From: Bacillota bacterium
Lineage (GTDB): Bacteria > Bacillota > Sulfobacillia > Sulfobacillales > Sulfobacillaceae
Assembly: GCA_026627385.1 (NCBI GenBank)
Contig: JAPNUR010000027.1
Coordinates: forward strand, 1 to 42,782
Reading direction: 5' to 3'
DNA: 42,782 bases
In this document: one piece after another, positions 22,785 to 32,618 of the stretch
Position numbering within the stretch: position 1 is the stretch's first letter
How the letters are laid out: every line of letters starts with the position of its first letter
Notes under the pieces: model-generated
The model's database searches: none
What the model saw: only the letters and a program-made list of their open reading frames with translations
Told to the model about the DNA's origin: nothing
Program-made: the position numbers and the translations under genes

Positions 22785-25616
22785 GTGCAGCATGAAGACG
22801 CGCGTCATACGGCAGCAAAACAATTTGTGGGACCTAACGCGGGATTTTTGGTGGAAGTTTACCAACAATTCCTGCGGGATCCGGCCAGCGTCGATGTCGA
22901 CACCCGTAACATTTTGGAAGCGTTGGATAGCACGGTTATTGAAGCATTGGCGGCGGGGGAGGAGGCTCCGGCTGCAACGCCAAGCTTTCCCATCGAAAAA
23001 CTTGTAAAGGCGGTGCAATTAGCCCGCAACATCCGCGAGTTTGGCCATTTGCAGGCCTCATTTGATCCCTTGGGGGTTTCGCCCCGGCAAATCGTGGACG
23101 ATCCAGAAGTCATGGGCATTAGCGATGCAGATTTAAAGGCCATGCCCTCCACCGTGGTATGGCCCAATCGCCTGCGCGTGGCCGCTAACGCTTTGGAAGC
23201 CATCAACCTCTTAAGGCATTTGTATTCTGGTCCCTTAGGTTACGACTTTAGCCACGTGCACAACATTGAAGAGCGAGATTGGCTACGCCAACAAGTGGAA
23301 GGTCCCCAAGCCGAGGTCCCGTTATCGCCCGACGAGAAGCGGCGGATTCTTCAACGGCTGACGGAGGCTGAAGCATTTGAGCGCTTCTTGCATACCACCT
23401 TTCCCGGTCAGAAGCGGTTTTCCATCGAAGGAAATGACGCATTAATCCCCATGCTTGATACCCTTATTGCCCAAGAAGTCAAAGCGGGTGCCCACGAAGT
23501 GGTGATTGGCATGGCACACCGTGGGCGTTTAAATGTGTTGGCGCACGTTTTAGGAAAACCCTACCATCGGATTTTCTCGGAGTTTCATACCACGGTGAAC
23601 AAAGACTTGGTGCCTTCTGAGGGATCGATGGGCATTAATGCGGGATGGACGGGAGATGTCAAATACCATCTTGGCGGCCACAAGTTAATTCGCGATGGTG
23701 AGTTGGCGGGCGTGCGCATTACCCTGGCAAACAATCCGAGCCATCTGGAATTCGTGAACCCCGTGGTTCAAGGGCTTACACGGGCGGCCCAAGAGGACGT
23801 TGATCATCCCGGTGCACCGAGTCAGGATGTAGAACGCGCAATTGCTATTGCCATTCACGGGGATGCGTCGTTTCCCGGGGAGGGCATCGTGGCAGAATCC
23901 CTCAATCTATCGCGGTTGAAAGGCTATCAAACGGGCGGGATTGTCCATATTATTATGAATAACGGATTAGGATTTACCACCGAGCCCGACGAGGGACGGT
24001 CTACCTTGTATGCCAGTGATCTGGCAAAAGGTTTCGAGATCCCCGTCGTGCACGTCAACGCCGACGATCCGGAGGCTTGCTTGAAAGCCGCTAATCTAGC
24101 CTTCCGCTATCGCCAAAAATTTCACAAAGACTTTCTCATTGACTTGGTGGGCTACCGACGGTGGGGTCATAATGAGGGAGACGAACCCGCCTATACCCAA
24201 CCGCTGCTGTACCAGGCCATCGCGCGGCATCCCACCGTGCGGGCCATCTATGCTGACCGATTAAAAGAAGAAGGGGTGGTCAGCGATGGCGAGGTTCGGG
24301 CAATGCTTGATGAGGCACAAAATCGACTTAAAAGCGCCAAAGACGAGATGGGCGCACCGGTTGTGGACGATGAACCGGAGGTGAGCACCTGGAGTGACGC
24401 CCTCATTGCGCTGGCGGAACCTACCGGGGTGAGTCGCCAAACGCTCGTGGCGCTAGTCGAGGAACTACATCGATGGCCGGATCACTTTCAACTGAACCCC
24501 AAATTGGAACGCCAACTCAAACGCCGCTTGGAAAATGTGGCAGCGCCGGGCGGCATTGACTGGGGACTGGCTGAGGCATTAGCGTTTGCGTCCATCTTGC
24601 AAGAGGGCACGGCCATCCGCATCAGCGGGCAGGATACCGAACGGGGAACATTTAGTCATCGTCATGCGGTGCTGCACGACGTCAAAACGGGAGCTACGTA
24701 TACGCCCCTTCAACACCTCTCGTCCGCCCGTGCTGCGTTTGCCATCTATAATAGCCCACTCTCGGAAGCGGCTGTCATGGGGTTTGAATACGGATACAGT
24801 GTCCAGTCTCCTCATGTGCTCACGTTGTGGGAAGCGCAATTTGGCGACTTTGCCAACGCTGGCCAAGTGATCATTGATCAATTCATCGCGGCGGCACGCT
24901 CGAAATGGAAGGAACGCTCCGGCCTGGTGCTGCTGTTGCCGCATGGCTACGAAGGACAAGGGCCGGAGCATTCGAGTGCGCGCTTGGAACGCTATCTACA
25001 ACTGGCGGGCGATAACAATATCCGGGTGGCGAATGTGACGACCGCGGCGCAATACTTTCACCTGCTGCGTCAACAGGCCAACCTGATTCGTCGCGATCCG
25101 CGGCCGCTCATCGTGATGACGCCGAAAAGCCTTCTGCGCCACCCAATGGCGGCGAGCTCACTGGAGGACCTGGCGCAGGGACGGTTTTCCCCGGTCCTCG
25201 ACGATCATTTGGCACCGCCGGAGCAAGTTAAGCGATTGATTTTTCTGAGTGGCAAGGTGGTCGTTGACTTGCTGCAAGCCTATCACGATGCGCCAAATCC
25301 TGCGGTAGACGTTGTGCGCATCGAGCAGCTGTATCCGTTTCCGCACGCAGAAGTGGCCAATGTGGTCGCGCGATACCCACAAGTCGAAGAGGCTTTGTGG
25401 CTGCAGGAAGAACCGCAAAACATGGGGGCCTGGCGGTACATTCAACCCCGTTTAGCCAGTGCCCTGCCTGCCCACGTGACCCTTCGGTATGTGGGACGGC
25501 CTGAGCGCGCGGCTACGGCGGAAGGATTCCCGGAAATGCACAATGAAGAGCAGACCCGCATCACGCGGGAGGCTCTTCAACCCATCGCAGTTTCAACACG
25601 GGGAGGGCAACGGTAG
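22785..25616 (+). CDS. sucA: 2-oxoglutarate dehydrogenase E1 component
   Basis: Thiamine-diphosphate decarboxylase of the 2-oxoglutarate dehydrogenase complex in the TCA cycle. 943 residues, the normal size. It has the N-terminal E2-binding peptide ([18 protein letters not shown]), [18 protein letters not shown], the ThDP-binding region [19 protein letters not shown] ... [25 protein letters not shown], and the C-terminal transketolase part ([40 protein letters not shown]). The GTG at 22785 follows GGGAGGG. The stop shares a base with the sucB GTG (TAGTG). No E3 gene is in the window. Confidence 0.97.
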   Translation: MQHEDARHTAAKQFVGPNAGFLVEVYQQFLRDPASVDVDTRNILEALDSTVIEALAAGEEAPAATPSFPIEKLVKAVQLARNIREFGHLQASFDPLGVSPRQIVDDPEVMGISDADLKAMPSTVVWPNRLRVAANALEAINLLRHLYSGPLGYDFSHVHNIEERDWLRQQVEGPQAEVPLSPDEKRRILQRLTEAEAFERFLHTTFPGQKRFSIEGNDALIPMLDTLIAQEVKAGAHEVVIGMAHRGRLNVLAHVLGKPYHRIFSEFHTTVNKDLVPSEGSMGINAGWTGDVKYHLGGHKLIRDGELAGVRITLANNPSHLEFVNPVVQGLTRAAQEDVDHPGAPSQDVERAIAIAIHGDASFPGEGIVAESLNLSRLKGYQTGGIVHIIMNNGLGFTTEPDEGRSTLYASDLAKGFEIPVVHVNADDPEACLKAANLAFRYRQKFHKDFLIDLVGYRRWGHNEGDEPAYTQPLLYQAIARHPTVRAIYADRLKEEGVVSDGEVRAMLDEAQNRLKSAKDEMGAPVVDDEPEVSTWSDALIALAEPTGVSRQTLVALVEELHRWPDHFQLNPKLERQLKRRLENVAAPGGIDWGLAEALAFASILQEGTAIRISGQDTERGTFSHRHAVLHDVKTGATYTPLQHLSSARAAFAIYNSPLSEAAVMGFEYGYSVQSPHVLTLWEAQFGDFANAGQVIIDQFIAAARSKWKERSGLVLLLPHGYEGQGPEHSSARLERYLQLAGDNNIRVANVTTAAQYFHLLRQQANLIRRDPRPLIVMTPKSLLRHPMAASSLEDLAQGRFSPVLDDHLAPPEQVKRLIFLSGKVVVDLLQAYHDAPNPAVDVVRIEQLYPFPHAEVANVVARYPQVEEALWLQEEPQNMGAWRYIQPRLASALPAHVTLRYVGRPERAATAEGFPEMHNEEQTRITREALQPIAVSTRGGQR

Positions 25617-26830
25617 TGTCAGAATTGAAGGTGCCAGAGTTAGGCGAATCGGTCGTCGAGGCTACAGTGGGACGTTGGCTCAAACAAGTGGGGGACGCAG
25701 TGTCGGCGGGGGAACCTGTCGTGGAACTGGAAACAGACAAGGTTAACTTGGAGGTGGCTGCGGAAGAAGATGGCGTATTGGCATCCATTGTGGCTGAGGA
25801 AGGCGCCACCGTCGCAGTTGGTTCTACGTTGGCTGTCATTGAGGCGGGCGTGACAGCGCAGCGATCGGGAGGTGAAAGCGTTCTCGATTCTTCGGTGGAA
25901 CCAGCCACAGCGCCTAAGGCTCCACAACCCCCAAGGGCCACTCCTGAGGTGCGACGTCTTGCTCGCGAACAAGGTGTGGATTTGACACAGGTGGCGGGAA
26001 GTGGTCCCGGCGGTCGCATCGTCCGTGAGGATATCGTAGCCCCACCACCTGGGGTGAAAACCGCAGCGCCTTCACCAGAGCCTGTGCGTCCTGCACCACC
26101 GCCACCTCCGGTCACTAGCACGGATGATGCGCGAAGGGAAGAACGCGTCCCCATGTCGTCCCGGCGGCAAACCATAGCCCGCCGATTGGTGGAAGCCCAA
26201 CACACGGCGGCCATGCTGACGACCTTTAATGAAGTGGACATGACCCACGTATTGGCGGTGCGCGCGCGCCGACGCGATGGCTTTAAAGAACATTACGGTG
26301 TAAGCTTGGGATTCATGTCATTCTTTACCAAGGCGGTTATCGGGGCCCTGAAACGGTTTCCACAGTTGAATGCCGAGATTGACGGCACCGACATGGTATT
26401 AAAGCACTACTACGACATTGGCATTGCCGTGTCGACTGATGCGGGTCTGGTGGTGCCCGTCATCCGGGATGCCGATCGGCTCACGTTTGCTCAAATTGAA
26501 CAGCAAGTGGCTGATTTAGCGCAGCGCGCCAGGCAAAACAAGCTGACCCTGCGTGAGCTGCAAGGCGGAACTTTTACGATTACAAACGGAGGCGTCTTCG
26601 GCTCGTTGTTATCGACGCCGATCCTTAACACCCCCCAGGTCGGCATTCTTGGCATGCACAAGATTGAAGAACGTCCGGTAGCCATCAATGGCACGGTTGT
26701 GATCCGGCCGATGATGTACCTGGCGTTATCTTACGATCATCGCATCGTCGATGGCAGCGAGGCGGTCCAATTTTTAGTGGCCGTCAAGGAGTTTATCGAG
26801 GATCCGGAAAAGCTCCTGTTGGAGGGCTAA
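25616..26830 (+). CDS. sucB: dihydrolipoyllysine-residue succinyltransferase (E2 component)
   Basis: The E2 core of the 2-oxoglutarate dehydrogenase complex. 404 residues. The lipoyl domain (1-75) has the modified K42 in [12 protein letters not shown] linker is followed by the E1/E3-binding domain ([33 protein letters not shown]), a second Pro-rich linker and the catalytic domain from [14 protein letters not shown], with H375 and D379 in SYDHRIVDG. The GTG start overlaps the sucA stop by one base, so expression is coupled. Succinyl rather than another acyl specificity is inferred from its pairing with sucA. Confidence 0.96.
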   Translation: MSELKVPELGESVVEATVGRWLKQVGDAVSAGEPVVELETDKVNLEVAAEEDGVLASIVAEEGATVAVGSTLAVIEAGVTAQRSGGESVLDSSVEPATAPKAPQPPRATPEVRRLAREQGVDLTQVAGSGPGGRIVREDIVAPPPGVKTAAPSPEPVRPAPPPPPVTSTDDARREERVPMSSRRQTIARRLVEAQHTAAMLTTFNEVDMTHVLAVRARRRDGFKEHYGVSLGFMSFFTKAVIGALKRFPQLNAEIDGTDMVLKHYYDIGIAVSTDAGLVVPVIRDADRLTFAQIEQQVADLAQRARQNKLTLRELQGGTFTITNGGVFGSLLSTPILNTPQVGILGMHKIEERPVAINGTVVIRPMMYLALSYDHRIVDGSEAVQFLVAVKEFIEDPEKLLLEG

Positions 26831-26832
26831 TC

Positions 26833-27264
26833 ATGGGGCGGTATCTTCCGCTCGCGTGCACGGTGGTTATCATCGGGGCTTCTGTCGCCACATTGCTGTT
26901 GGTCATTCATCCGCACGTGATTGGTTGTCCCGGTTCGGCGGCGACAACGGTCATTGATTGCCGCGCAGTGGTGACAAGCCCTGGGGGGCATCTCTTGGGG
27001 ATGCCCTTGGGCTTTTGGGCGCTTGTATGGCTAGCCGCCTTTTGGCTACTAGCCCTTGTGGCCGGCGCTAAGCAATTATGGTTCATGACGCCCTGGGCGG
27101 TCCTAGGGGTGGCCTACGCCATCGGTACAGAGCTCCGAGTGGGTCACATTTGCGCTTGGTGTAGTCTAGATCAGCTAGCCATCCTGACATTGGCCGTGTG
27201 GGGCGCGAGCGGACGCATGACGAGGAGGGGGACACCCCATGACGAAAGCGGAGCGCTTGGATAG
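26833..27264 (+). CDS. vitamin K epoxide reductase (VKOR)-like membrane protein
   Basis: 143 residues, four hydrophobic segments (about 6-26, 58-78, 83-99 and 107-125). It has the VKOR cysteine pattern: C32 and C43 in the first external loop and a C107-A-W-C110 pair at the start of the last helix, which in bacterial VKORs passes electrons from periplasmic or external dithiols to quinone. This would support disulfide-bond formation outside the cell. The ATG comes two bases after the sucB stop. The 3' end overlaps the uracil-DNA glycosylase gene by 26 bp. No DsbA-like partner is fused or adjacent. Confidence 0.8.
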   Translation: MGRYLPLACTVVIIGASVATLLLVIHPHVIGCPGSAATTVIDCRAVVTSPGGHLLGMPLGFWALVWLAAFWLLALVAGAKQLWFMTPWAVLGVAYAIGTELRVGHICAWCSLDQLAILTLAVWGASGRMTRRGTPHDESGALG

Positions 27265-27850
27265 TTTGCGTCCCGAGGTGCTGGGGTGTCGCGCTTGCGG
27301 TTTACGCGACGGGGCTACACAAGTGGTCTTTGGTGAAGGGCACCCGGAGGCGCGCATTGTGTTTGTGGGCGAAGGGCCCGGGGCAGACGAGGATAAGCAG
27401 GGGAGGCCCTTTGTGGGTCGTGCCGGCCAACTGCTGGATCGTATGATTGCGGCCATGGGGATGTCCCGGTTTCAGGACGTGTACATTCTCAATGTGGTCA
27501 AATGCCGGCCCCCGGGCAATCGGACACCTACGCCCGAGGAATGGGACGCGTGCCATCCGCATCTTGAGCGTCAACTGGAGATTCTCGACCCGGTCATTGT
27601 GGTGTTGTTGGGGAGCACCGCATTGAAAGCGCTCCTGGGCCCAACCCTGCGCATCACCCAAATGCGCGGGCAGTGGATTGAGCGCCGAGGTCGCTGGTGG
27701 ATGCCCACTTACCATCCTGCCGCGCTACTCCGGAATCCTTCGCTAAAACGCGAGACGTGGGACGATCTGAAGCGTGTGGTGGACAAGTACCGCGAACTCG
27801 TCAATCCCGGACACGATAGTCCGTATTATCCCATTCCGTCGAAGAATTGA
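27239..27850 (+). CDS. uracil-DNA glycosylase, family 4 (4Fe-4S)
   Basis: Removes uracil from DNA to begin base excision repair. 203 residues. Four cysteines for the iron-sulfur cluster are C17 and C20 (GCRAC), C89 ([12 protein letters not shown]) and C105 (DACHPHL). The active-site motifs are [23 protein letters not shown] and [12 protein letters not shown]. The ATG follows GAGGAGGGGG. It is translated from the end of the TCA/VKOR transcript and overlaps the VKOR-like gene by 26 bp, so it is probably co-expressed with oxidative metabolism genes. Motifs match family 4 closely. Confidence 0.95.
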   Translation: MTKAERLDSLRPEVLGCRACGLRDGATQVVFGEGHPEARIVFVGEGPGADEDKQGRPFVGRAGQLLDRMIAAMGMSRFQDVYILNVVKCRPPGNRTPTPEEWDACHPHLERQLEILDPVIVVLLGSTALKALLGPTLRITQMRGQWIERRGRWWMPTYHPAALLRNPSLKRETWDDLKRVVDKYRELVNPGHDSPYYPIPSKN

Positions 27851-27987
27851 CGGTGATGGCAGCCAGTGGCCGTGCACCGCGCGCGCAACAGGTGTATGAT
27901 ATCAATTGTTACAAAGTCGTTGCATTTTATCGCGGGAAAGCGCGGGCGGAATTCGGTGAATTTGTCGAAGCGAGGGTGTGAAGGCCG

Positions 27988-28854
27988 ATGCTCAGTCAAG
28001 TGCAAAAGACAGTACGGGCCTATGTGGAACTGACGAAGCCTGGCATCGTGTTATGGCTGCTCATCACTGCGTACTGTGCTATGGTTGTCGCACACCATGG
28101 GGCGCCGTCGTTGAGAATCACGGTATTTACGCTGTTAGGGCTGGCGATGTCTGCCGGGGGCGCCCATGCTGTCAATATGTGGTACGACCGCGATATTGAC
28201 CGGATCATGCAGCGAACCGCGCGTCGCCCGGTGGTCACGGGACGCATTAAGCCCTCCCATGCGCTGATTTTTGGGATTAGTTTGGGCGTGGTATCGTTTG
28301 TGGGCATGACCTGGCTGGTCAATTGGGTGGCCGCCGTTGCGTCACTCGGTGGATATTTGTTTTATATTTTCATATACACTATGTGGCTCAAGCGCCGATC
28401 TCCCCAAAACATCGTAATTGGCGGGGCTGCCGGTGCCTTTCCGCCGCTCGTGGGATGGGCCGGGGCCACAGGCCATCTCGGCTTGGTGCCAGGCTTAATG
28501 TTTTTGCTCATTTTCTTGTGGACGCCACCCCACTTTTGGTCTTTAGCCCTCTACAAACAAGAGGACTACCGCAAAGCGCGGATTCCCATGATGCCTCTTG
28601 TCCGCGGCCCTCGAGCAACGAAGATTCAAAGCGTGGTTTACGCCGTGCTGTCACTGGCCGCGTCGGTCATTTTGTACCTCACGCACAGCGTGGGCCGGGT
28701 GTATTTGGCGGTAGCGGTGGTGCTCGGGGTGTTGTTTGTGATGTCAAATGTGCGGCTCTTAAAAGAACCAGCGGACGAAACAACGTGGGCTAAGAAGACG
28801 TTTCGTTTCTCCCTGATTTACATTGCCGCGTTATTTCTCGCGATGGTTGTGTAG
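27988..28854 (+). CDS. ctaB: protoheme IX farnesyltransferase (heme O synthase)
   Basis: Attaches a farnesyl group to heme B to make heme O for terminal oxidases. 288 residues with about nine membrane segments, as in UbiA-family prenyltransferases. The first Asp-rich motif is N63-MWYD67-RDID71 followed by RIMQRTARRP; the second conserved loop is LWTPPHFWSLALYKQEDYRKARIPMMP. The ATG lies after GTGAAGGCCG. The spacer before it (27851-27987) has a TATGAT at about 27895. No ctaA or oxidase subunit genes are in the window. Confidence 0.95.
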   Translation: MLSQVQKTVRAYVELTKPGIVLWLLITAYCAMVVAHHGAPSLRITVFTLLGLAMSAGGAHAVNMWYDRDIDRIMQRTARRPVVTGRIKPSHALIFGISLGVVSFVGMTWLVNWVAAVASLGGYLFYIFIYTMWLKRRSPQNIVIGGAAGAFPPLVGWAGATGHLGLVPGLMFLLIFLWTPPHFWSLALYKQEDYRKARIPMMPLVRGPRATKIQSVVYAVLSLAASVILYLTHSVGRVYLAVAVVLGVLFVMSNVRLLKEPADETTWAKKTFRFSLIYIAALFLAMVV

Positions 28855-28883
28855 CAGCGAACAGAGGAATTAGTGAACTCGGT

Positions 28884-29249
28884 ATGACACGCGAACGGTT
28901 TTTAGTCAACTTGACGCGAAGTCCGGAGCAAGACCCCGACCGGGTTACCGTGGCCTTCGTCATGGCGCGATCGGCGTTGTCGCTCGAGAAGGAAACGGTA
29001 GTCTTGTTATCCACGGACGGCGTGTGGGCGGCAGTCCCCGCTCAATATAACGTGGTGCACGAATCGGGATTTCCGCCACTAAGGGACCTCATTCTGGGAT
29101 TTCTTGAGGATGGAGGGCAACTTTGGGCATGCGCACCCTGTGTGAATAAGCGCGGCATTGCCGACCAGTTGCATCCTGATGTGCAACTGGTCGGTGCAGT
29201 GACCGCTCTTGCCTGGGTGTCAAACAACGGGGTCAGTCTGTCCTTTTGA
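28884..29249 (+). CDS. DsrE/DsrF-like family protein
   Basis: 121 residues resembling the DsrE/F/YchN fold used in sulfur relay: an N-terminal strand-helix (VTVAFVMARSALSLEKETVVLLSTDGVWAAV) and the conserved segment DLILGFLEDGGQLWACAPCVNKRGI, in which C83 and C86 form a CxxC pair at the place of the family's reactive Cys. It might handle sulfane sulfur or thiols; the substrate is not known. The ATG has an AGAGGAA rather far upstream, so the start is only probable. It lies 29 bases after ctaB and converges on the Cys-rich peptide gene. Confidence 0.75.
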   Translation: MTRERFLVNLTRSPEQDPDRVTVAFVMARSALSLEKETVVLLSTDGVWAAVPAQYNVVHESGFPPLRDLILGFLEDGGQLWACAPCVNKRGIADQLHPDVQLVGAVTALAWVSNNGVSLSF

Positions 29250-29291
29250 CGTGGCCGCCGACGGCCGCGCATCGTTGTCAGACGCTACCTC

Positions 29292-29408
29292 TTACGCACC
29301 ACACCCACACTGGCGACAGGTACAGTTACGCGCACAAGAACAGCTATCTGCGCAATGTCCGTCAGCGCAATGGGCACAACAACAGGGATCAACAACCGAT
29401 TGTTCCAC
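29292..29408 (-). CDS. 38-residue cysteine-rich metallothionein-like peptide
   Basis: A short gene with an ideal start: GGAAGGAGG (29423 to 29415), a 6-base spacer, then GTG at 29408. The product has 11 Cys (positions 9, 10, 11, 14, 19, 23, 25, 29, 31, 34, 36) and two His (13, 18) in 38 residues, ending with CxC repeats (SCSCARNCTCRQCGCGA). This density and the C-x-C/C-C-C arrangement are those of metal-thiolate proteins, so binding of Cu, Zn, Cd or similar metal is inferred. It is not an evident member of the known BmtA/SmtA type, which is longer and has an internal zinc-finger part. No hydrophobic leader. It converges on the DsrE-like gene. Confidence 0.65.
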   Translation of the reverse strand: MEQSVVDPCCCAHCADGHCADSCSCARNCTCRQCGCGA

Positions 29409-29542
29409 GAAGCGCCTCCTTCCGCGAAGCGTTTAGTCGTAGTGTTACCCCTTCATGAACGGCTATGCGTTCTACGTCCGCTTTCTGTCCGAAACCTCTA
29501 ACGCTTCAGGGGGGTGTCCCTTCGGTGACGCGGAAAAGTCGG
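29409..29542. other. leader region of the Cys-rich peptide gene
   Basis: Between the short frame and the Cys-rich peptide. CGGTGAC and GTCACTG around 29522-29550 can form a 7-bp stem that could act as terminator or attenuator. No clear promoter was identified, so the peptide may be expressed from the GH31 transcript. Confidence 0.3.
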
Positions 29543-29671
29543 TCACTGGTGGCAAGGCTCGCATTTGGCCTTCGATCGTATCGACGCCTGTAGCCCTTCG
29601 TCCCGCAGGTATTCAGCGTCCCTCGCGTTCTGGCGTTGGACCGCCTTCCCCCGCAGATGAGCAAACGTCAC
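29543..29671 (-). CDS. short reading frame coupled to the GH31 gene
   Basis: A GTG at 29671 overlaps the GH31 stop (GTGA), and GGAGG lies just upstream, as in translational coupling. It would give 42 basic residues ending CEPCHQ, with no other recognisable motif. The arrangement favours a real gene, but the length and lack of homology leave it doubtful. It lies between the glycosidase and the Cys-rich peptide, all on one strand. Confidence 0.35.
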   Translation of the reverse strand: MTFAHLRGKAVQRQNARDAEYLRDEGLQASIRSKAKCEPCHQ

Positions 29672-32028
29672 GACGCCTCCATAGGTATTCGACGCACCGT
29701 TAAATGCAGCGGAGATTGCCCATGCCACTCCCAGATCCAGTGTCCGAGGAGATAACGTGTGGCTGGTTGGAGCCCTACCATTTCTCCAGGGCGATGCAAT
29801 AATGGCGCATGGTCGCTCTCGGCCGGCTCAGGACTGGCGCCGGCGTCAGCTACCCAGGACCCCGTGGAAGGGCGCCCGAGGAGAATGCCACCTGGGAGGT
29901 GTAGAGTACACTCAGACATCCCGCGCCCGGCTAGCAAGACCGTGACATAGCGTGTCACGGCGTCGCGATCGCGGGTGCTGGTCAGGTTTTCCAGAAAACC
30001 CGGTGCAACGCCATTCTGTGTCGGTGCGCCTTCAGCCAGGGGCAGAGCGGCTCCTTCTCGAAGGAAGAGTGGCACGTCCCCCAGGGGTGCCGGGACGCGG
30101 GCAGTACCTGGCCCCAAATACCAGCGCCCAGTCCACCAGTGGAGCCAGCGGCCGGGGGGCAGAATGACGCGCCACTGGCGCTTATGGGGTTTCAACACCG
30201 GCGATACCAAGAGATCGGTGCCTAATAAAAACTGGTGATTTTGCCGAATGTAGCGCTGGTCGGGATATTCCAAATACAGAGGACGCACGAGCGGAACGCC
30301 GGTACGGCGGGCAACCTGGGTCAAATGGAACCAGTAGGGGACGAGCGCGACGTGTAAGCGGGTATACCGAGCAAACAGGCCGCGCGTTTCACCATCCCGG
30401 TCCCAACGCCAATTGCGGGGACGCGCCGTGCCATGATGGGTGCGCATGACCGGCAACAATGCCCCAAGCTCCATCCAGCGAATATAAAGCTCTTTCGTAG
30501 ACGGGCGTGTCAGTCCGAACGTCATGTAGCCGGCAATGTCTGTACTCCACAAGGCAAAGCCGCTTAGCCCCGCAGAGAGGACTTGCGGGACAACGGAGGC
30601 CAACCCGTCGGCCGGATCCCAATCGGTGTCAGAGTCACCGCCCCACAAGACCGGAGCCAGGCGCGGGGTGTTCAGATTGGCCGAGCGCACAAAGAAAGTA
30701 TAATCGCCATTTGGTTTCCGCTCCTCCCAAAATTCACGGTTCACGGACTGCCATAGTTCGGGATATCGATTGTGGGTGTCCCATCCCGTGCTGTGATCGT
30801 GCAACACGGCGGTCACGGGAAGGTATTCGCCAAAGTCCGCCATCCAACCATCGAACCCCACATCGGCCAACGGGCCCATGATGCGGCGCTTGACCCAGGC
30901 GCGGGTCTCCTCGCGTGTGAGGTCGAGTTGACCGTGGTGATGCCCTAAAATCCTGATATCGACCGGTGCACCGTGTTGGTCGCGAACTAGGTGACCCGCG
31001 CGGTCTGCCTCCTGGTAAAGCGCCGTATCCTCGGCAATTTCCGGACACAGGTACCCTAGCACTTTGAAATCGTCCTGGTGTAGGTCATCAATGAGGGCTT
31101 TGAGATCTGGATACAGGGTGCGGCTAATGTCATGCGACAGCGGTCGCATCCAAAACCGCCGGCGATCCTCCCATGAACCCATCCAGTCTTCAATCCAAAT
31201 CGCGGAAGCGGGGATGTGCTCAGCGCGCAGTGTGTGTGCCACACGGCGCACTTCCGCGTCGCCGCGCACTGCATCAATCCACGGTCCAAACACCCATATC
31301 GGGGGATCGGGAATGTGCCCAAGTGCCGCTTGCTGGCGGCCTATGACTTCCTTCAGATTATCCCCCGCGACCACGTGTAAAACCAATTTCCGGCTCCAGA
31401 CTCTCATGGTCCTCCGAGCCCCTCTGACAGCCCAATCAATGCGTTCCGTATTTGTCGACCAGCCGCCGTAGTTTAATGAACTGAGCCAACGGGGTAGGGG
31501 AGCATAGGTGGTTCGGTGACCACGGGGGAGCGGCACGTGACCCGTCCACCGCAAATAGGGGGACAAGGGGCCAAGCCCAACTGGCCCCTCTTCTGTCCAG
31601 GTCGACCAGGTACCGTGCCTAGCCGGCCCATCGGTGTATTCGCCGAACCCAAAGAGGACTTCATGCATGGGTCCCCACCAGTGAAAACCCAGGCGATTGA
31701 CCTCGGAGTCGTGAGCGCGCATGGTCAATTGCAAATGATGCGGCGACAGCTGGACGATGCTGAGGCTCGCGATCTCCCGCGCGCGATCATCAATTAAATG
31801 CCAGCGTCGGTCTTCCAGGGCAACAACCCCTGTGACCGAATAGCGGGTGATGTGGTGTTCGCGAAAAATGTCCCAGGCTATCCAGTGGTGTTGCGTGACG
31901 CGATCTACATGTTGGACAATCCAGTCCCGCGGAGTAATGATCAATAAGGGCACGTCGCGATAAACAATGGTTATTCGCCCTGCGTCATCCAATAGGGCCC
32001 TCAATAGGGCAGGGGTTTGGCTTATCAT
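29668..32028 (-). CDS. GH31 glycoside hydrolase, YihQ (sulfoquinovosidase)-like
   Basis: A retaining alpha-glycosidase, 786 residues. An N-terminal beta domain (1-240) leads into the catalytic barrel. The nucleophile is D398 in DGWMADFGEYLP, a sequence typical of the YihQ group, and the acid/base is D465 in LWGGDSDTDW. Also present are IWIEDWMGSW, VLGYLCPEIAEDTALYQEA and NRYPELWQSVNREFWEE. A C-terminal beta region follows. YihQ enzymes cleave sulfoquinovosides; the residues that read the sulfonate were not verified, so an ordinary alpha-glucosidase or xylosidase is possible. No signal peptide. The ATG overlaps the preceding frame's stop (ATGA). Confidence 0.85.
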   Translation of the reverse strand: MISQTPALLRALLDDAGRITIVYRDVPLLIITPRDWIVQHVDRVTQHHWIAWDIFREHHITRYSVTGVVALEDRRWHLIDDRAREIASLSIVQLSPHHLQLTMRAHDSEVNRLGFHWWGPMHEVLFGFGEYTDGPARHGTWSTWTEEGPVGLGPLSPYLRWTGHVPLPRGHRTTYAPLPRWLSSLNYGGWSTNTERIDWAVRGARRTMRVWSRKLVLHVVAGDNLKEVIGRQQAALGHIPDPPIWVFGPWIDAVRGDAEVRRVAHTLRAEHIPASAIWIEDWMGSWEDRRRFWMRPLSHDISRTLYPDLKALIDDLHQDDFKVLGYLCPEIAEDTALYQEADRAGHLVRDQHGAPVDIRILGHHHGQLDLTREETRAWVKRRIMGPLADVGFDGWMADFGEYLPVTAVLHDHSTGWDTHNRYPELWQSVNREFWEERKPNGDYTFFVRSANLNTPRLAPVLWGGDSDTDWDPADGLASVVPQVLSAGLSGFALWSTDIAGYMTFGLTRPSTKELYIRWMELGALLPVMRTHHGTARPRNWRWDRDGETRGLFARYTRLHVALVPYWFHLTQVARRTGVPLVRPLYLEYPDQRYIRQNHQFLLGTDLLVSPVLKPHKRQWRVILPPGRWLHWWTGRWYLGPGTARVPAPLGDVPLFLREGAALPLAEGAPTQNGVAPGFLENLTSTRDRDAVTRYVTVLLAGRGMSECTLHLPGGILLGRPSTGSWVADAGASPEPAESDHAPLLHRPGEMVGLQPATRYLLGHWIWEWHGQSPLHLTVRRIPMEAS

Positions 32029-32312
32029 AGTAACACCATACCACGGGCCAGGGACTGAGAGAAGCTACGGTAGGCCCTGATTTCTGCAATTTTGGCGCTT
32101 ACGGGAACGGGCGGGCGCTGGGGCGTCGCAAGGTCTAAAAATGCGCCCAGGATTTCTCGGGGTAAGAACCCGTTATCGCTAATGCGGCTGCCAGAACGCC
32201 ACGACGCGCCAGCGATTATCACGAGATTTGGGCGCGAACTGGAGCGATCACCGCAGATCCATGTACTGGCGGTCCTGTTGAGCCCGTCAGCGACCCTGCA
32301 TTGGTTCTCCAC
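32025..32312 (-). pseudogene. remnant frame upstream of the GH31 gene
   Basis: A 95-codon frame ends with an ATGA overlap on the glycosidase start. Its C-terminal half (PNLVIIAGASWRSGSRI..., then a helix-like tail) looks protein-like, but the N-terminal third does not, and other frames upstream also look partly coding. I think it is the 3' end of a decayed gene, perhaps once of the same sugar operon. The family is not recognised. Confidence 0.3.
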
Positions 32313-32618
32313 GATTTGCTAATCCGGCCATCCTGGTACATGATGACCCCGCGACGAAAGTCCCAGAGCCCCGGGTATCAGCGCATGGTCACCGCCCTCC
32401 CCATATCGACCACTTCCTGGGATCCTGTGCGGAATTTGGATTGGCATTAGGCGGCCAGGGCTTGGACAATACCACCGAAACCCGTTAGAATTGTCAAGGT
32501 AATTATGACGTTCGTTTTCTGACCCTATGATTAGTTCGGTTACAAGTTCGCAACAATCAGATGCTAGGCTAACAAGGTCGCAGAAAACCGCGAATTTGCG
32601 TAGAAGGAGTGCACAACG
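32313..32618. other. spacer before the PrsA-like gene
   Basis: No intact gene. The left part may belong to the decayed frame described at 32025-32312. The right part should hold the promoter of the PrsA-like gene; TATGAT at about 32526 is a possible -10. GAAGGAG lies just before the ATG at 32619. Confidence 0.3.

Noticed and set aside
25561-26241. A 226-codon frame antisense to sucB
   Set aside because: Ser-, Thr- and Ala-rich low-complexity mirror of the E2 linkers; no start signal.
29250-29291. A GGCCG/CGGCC hairpin after the DsrE-like gene
   Set aside because: The stem is only 5-6 bp and no T-run follows on either strand, so I do not call it a terminator.
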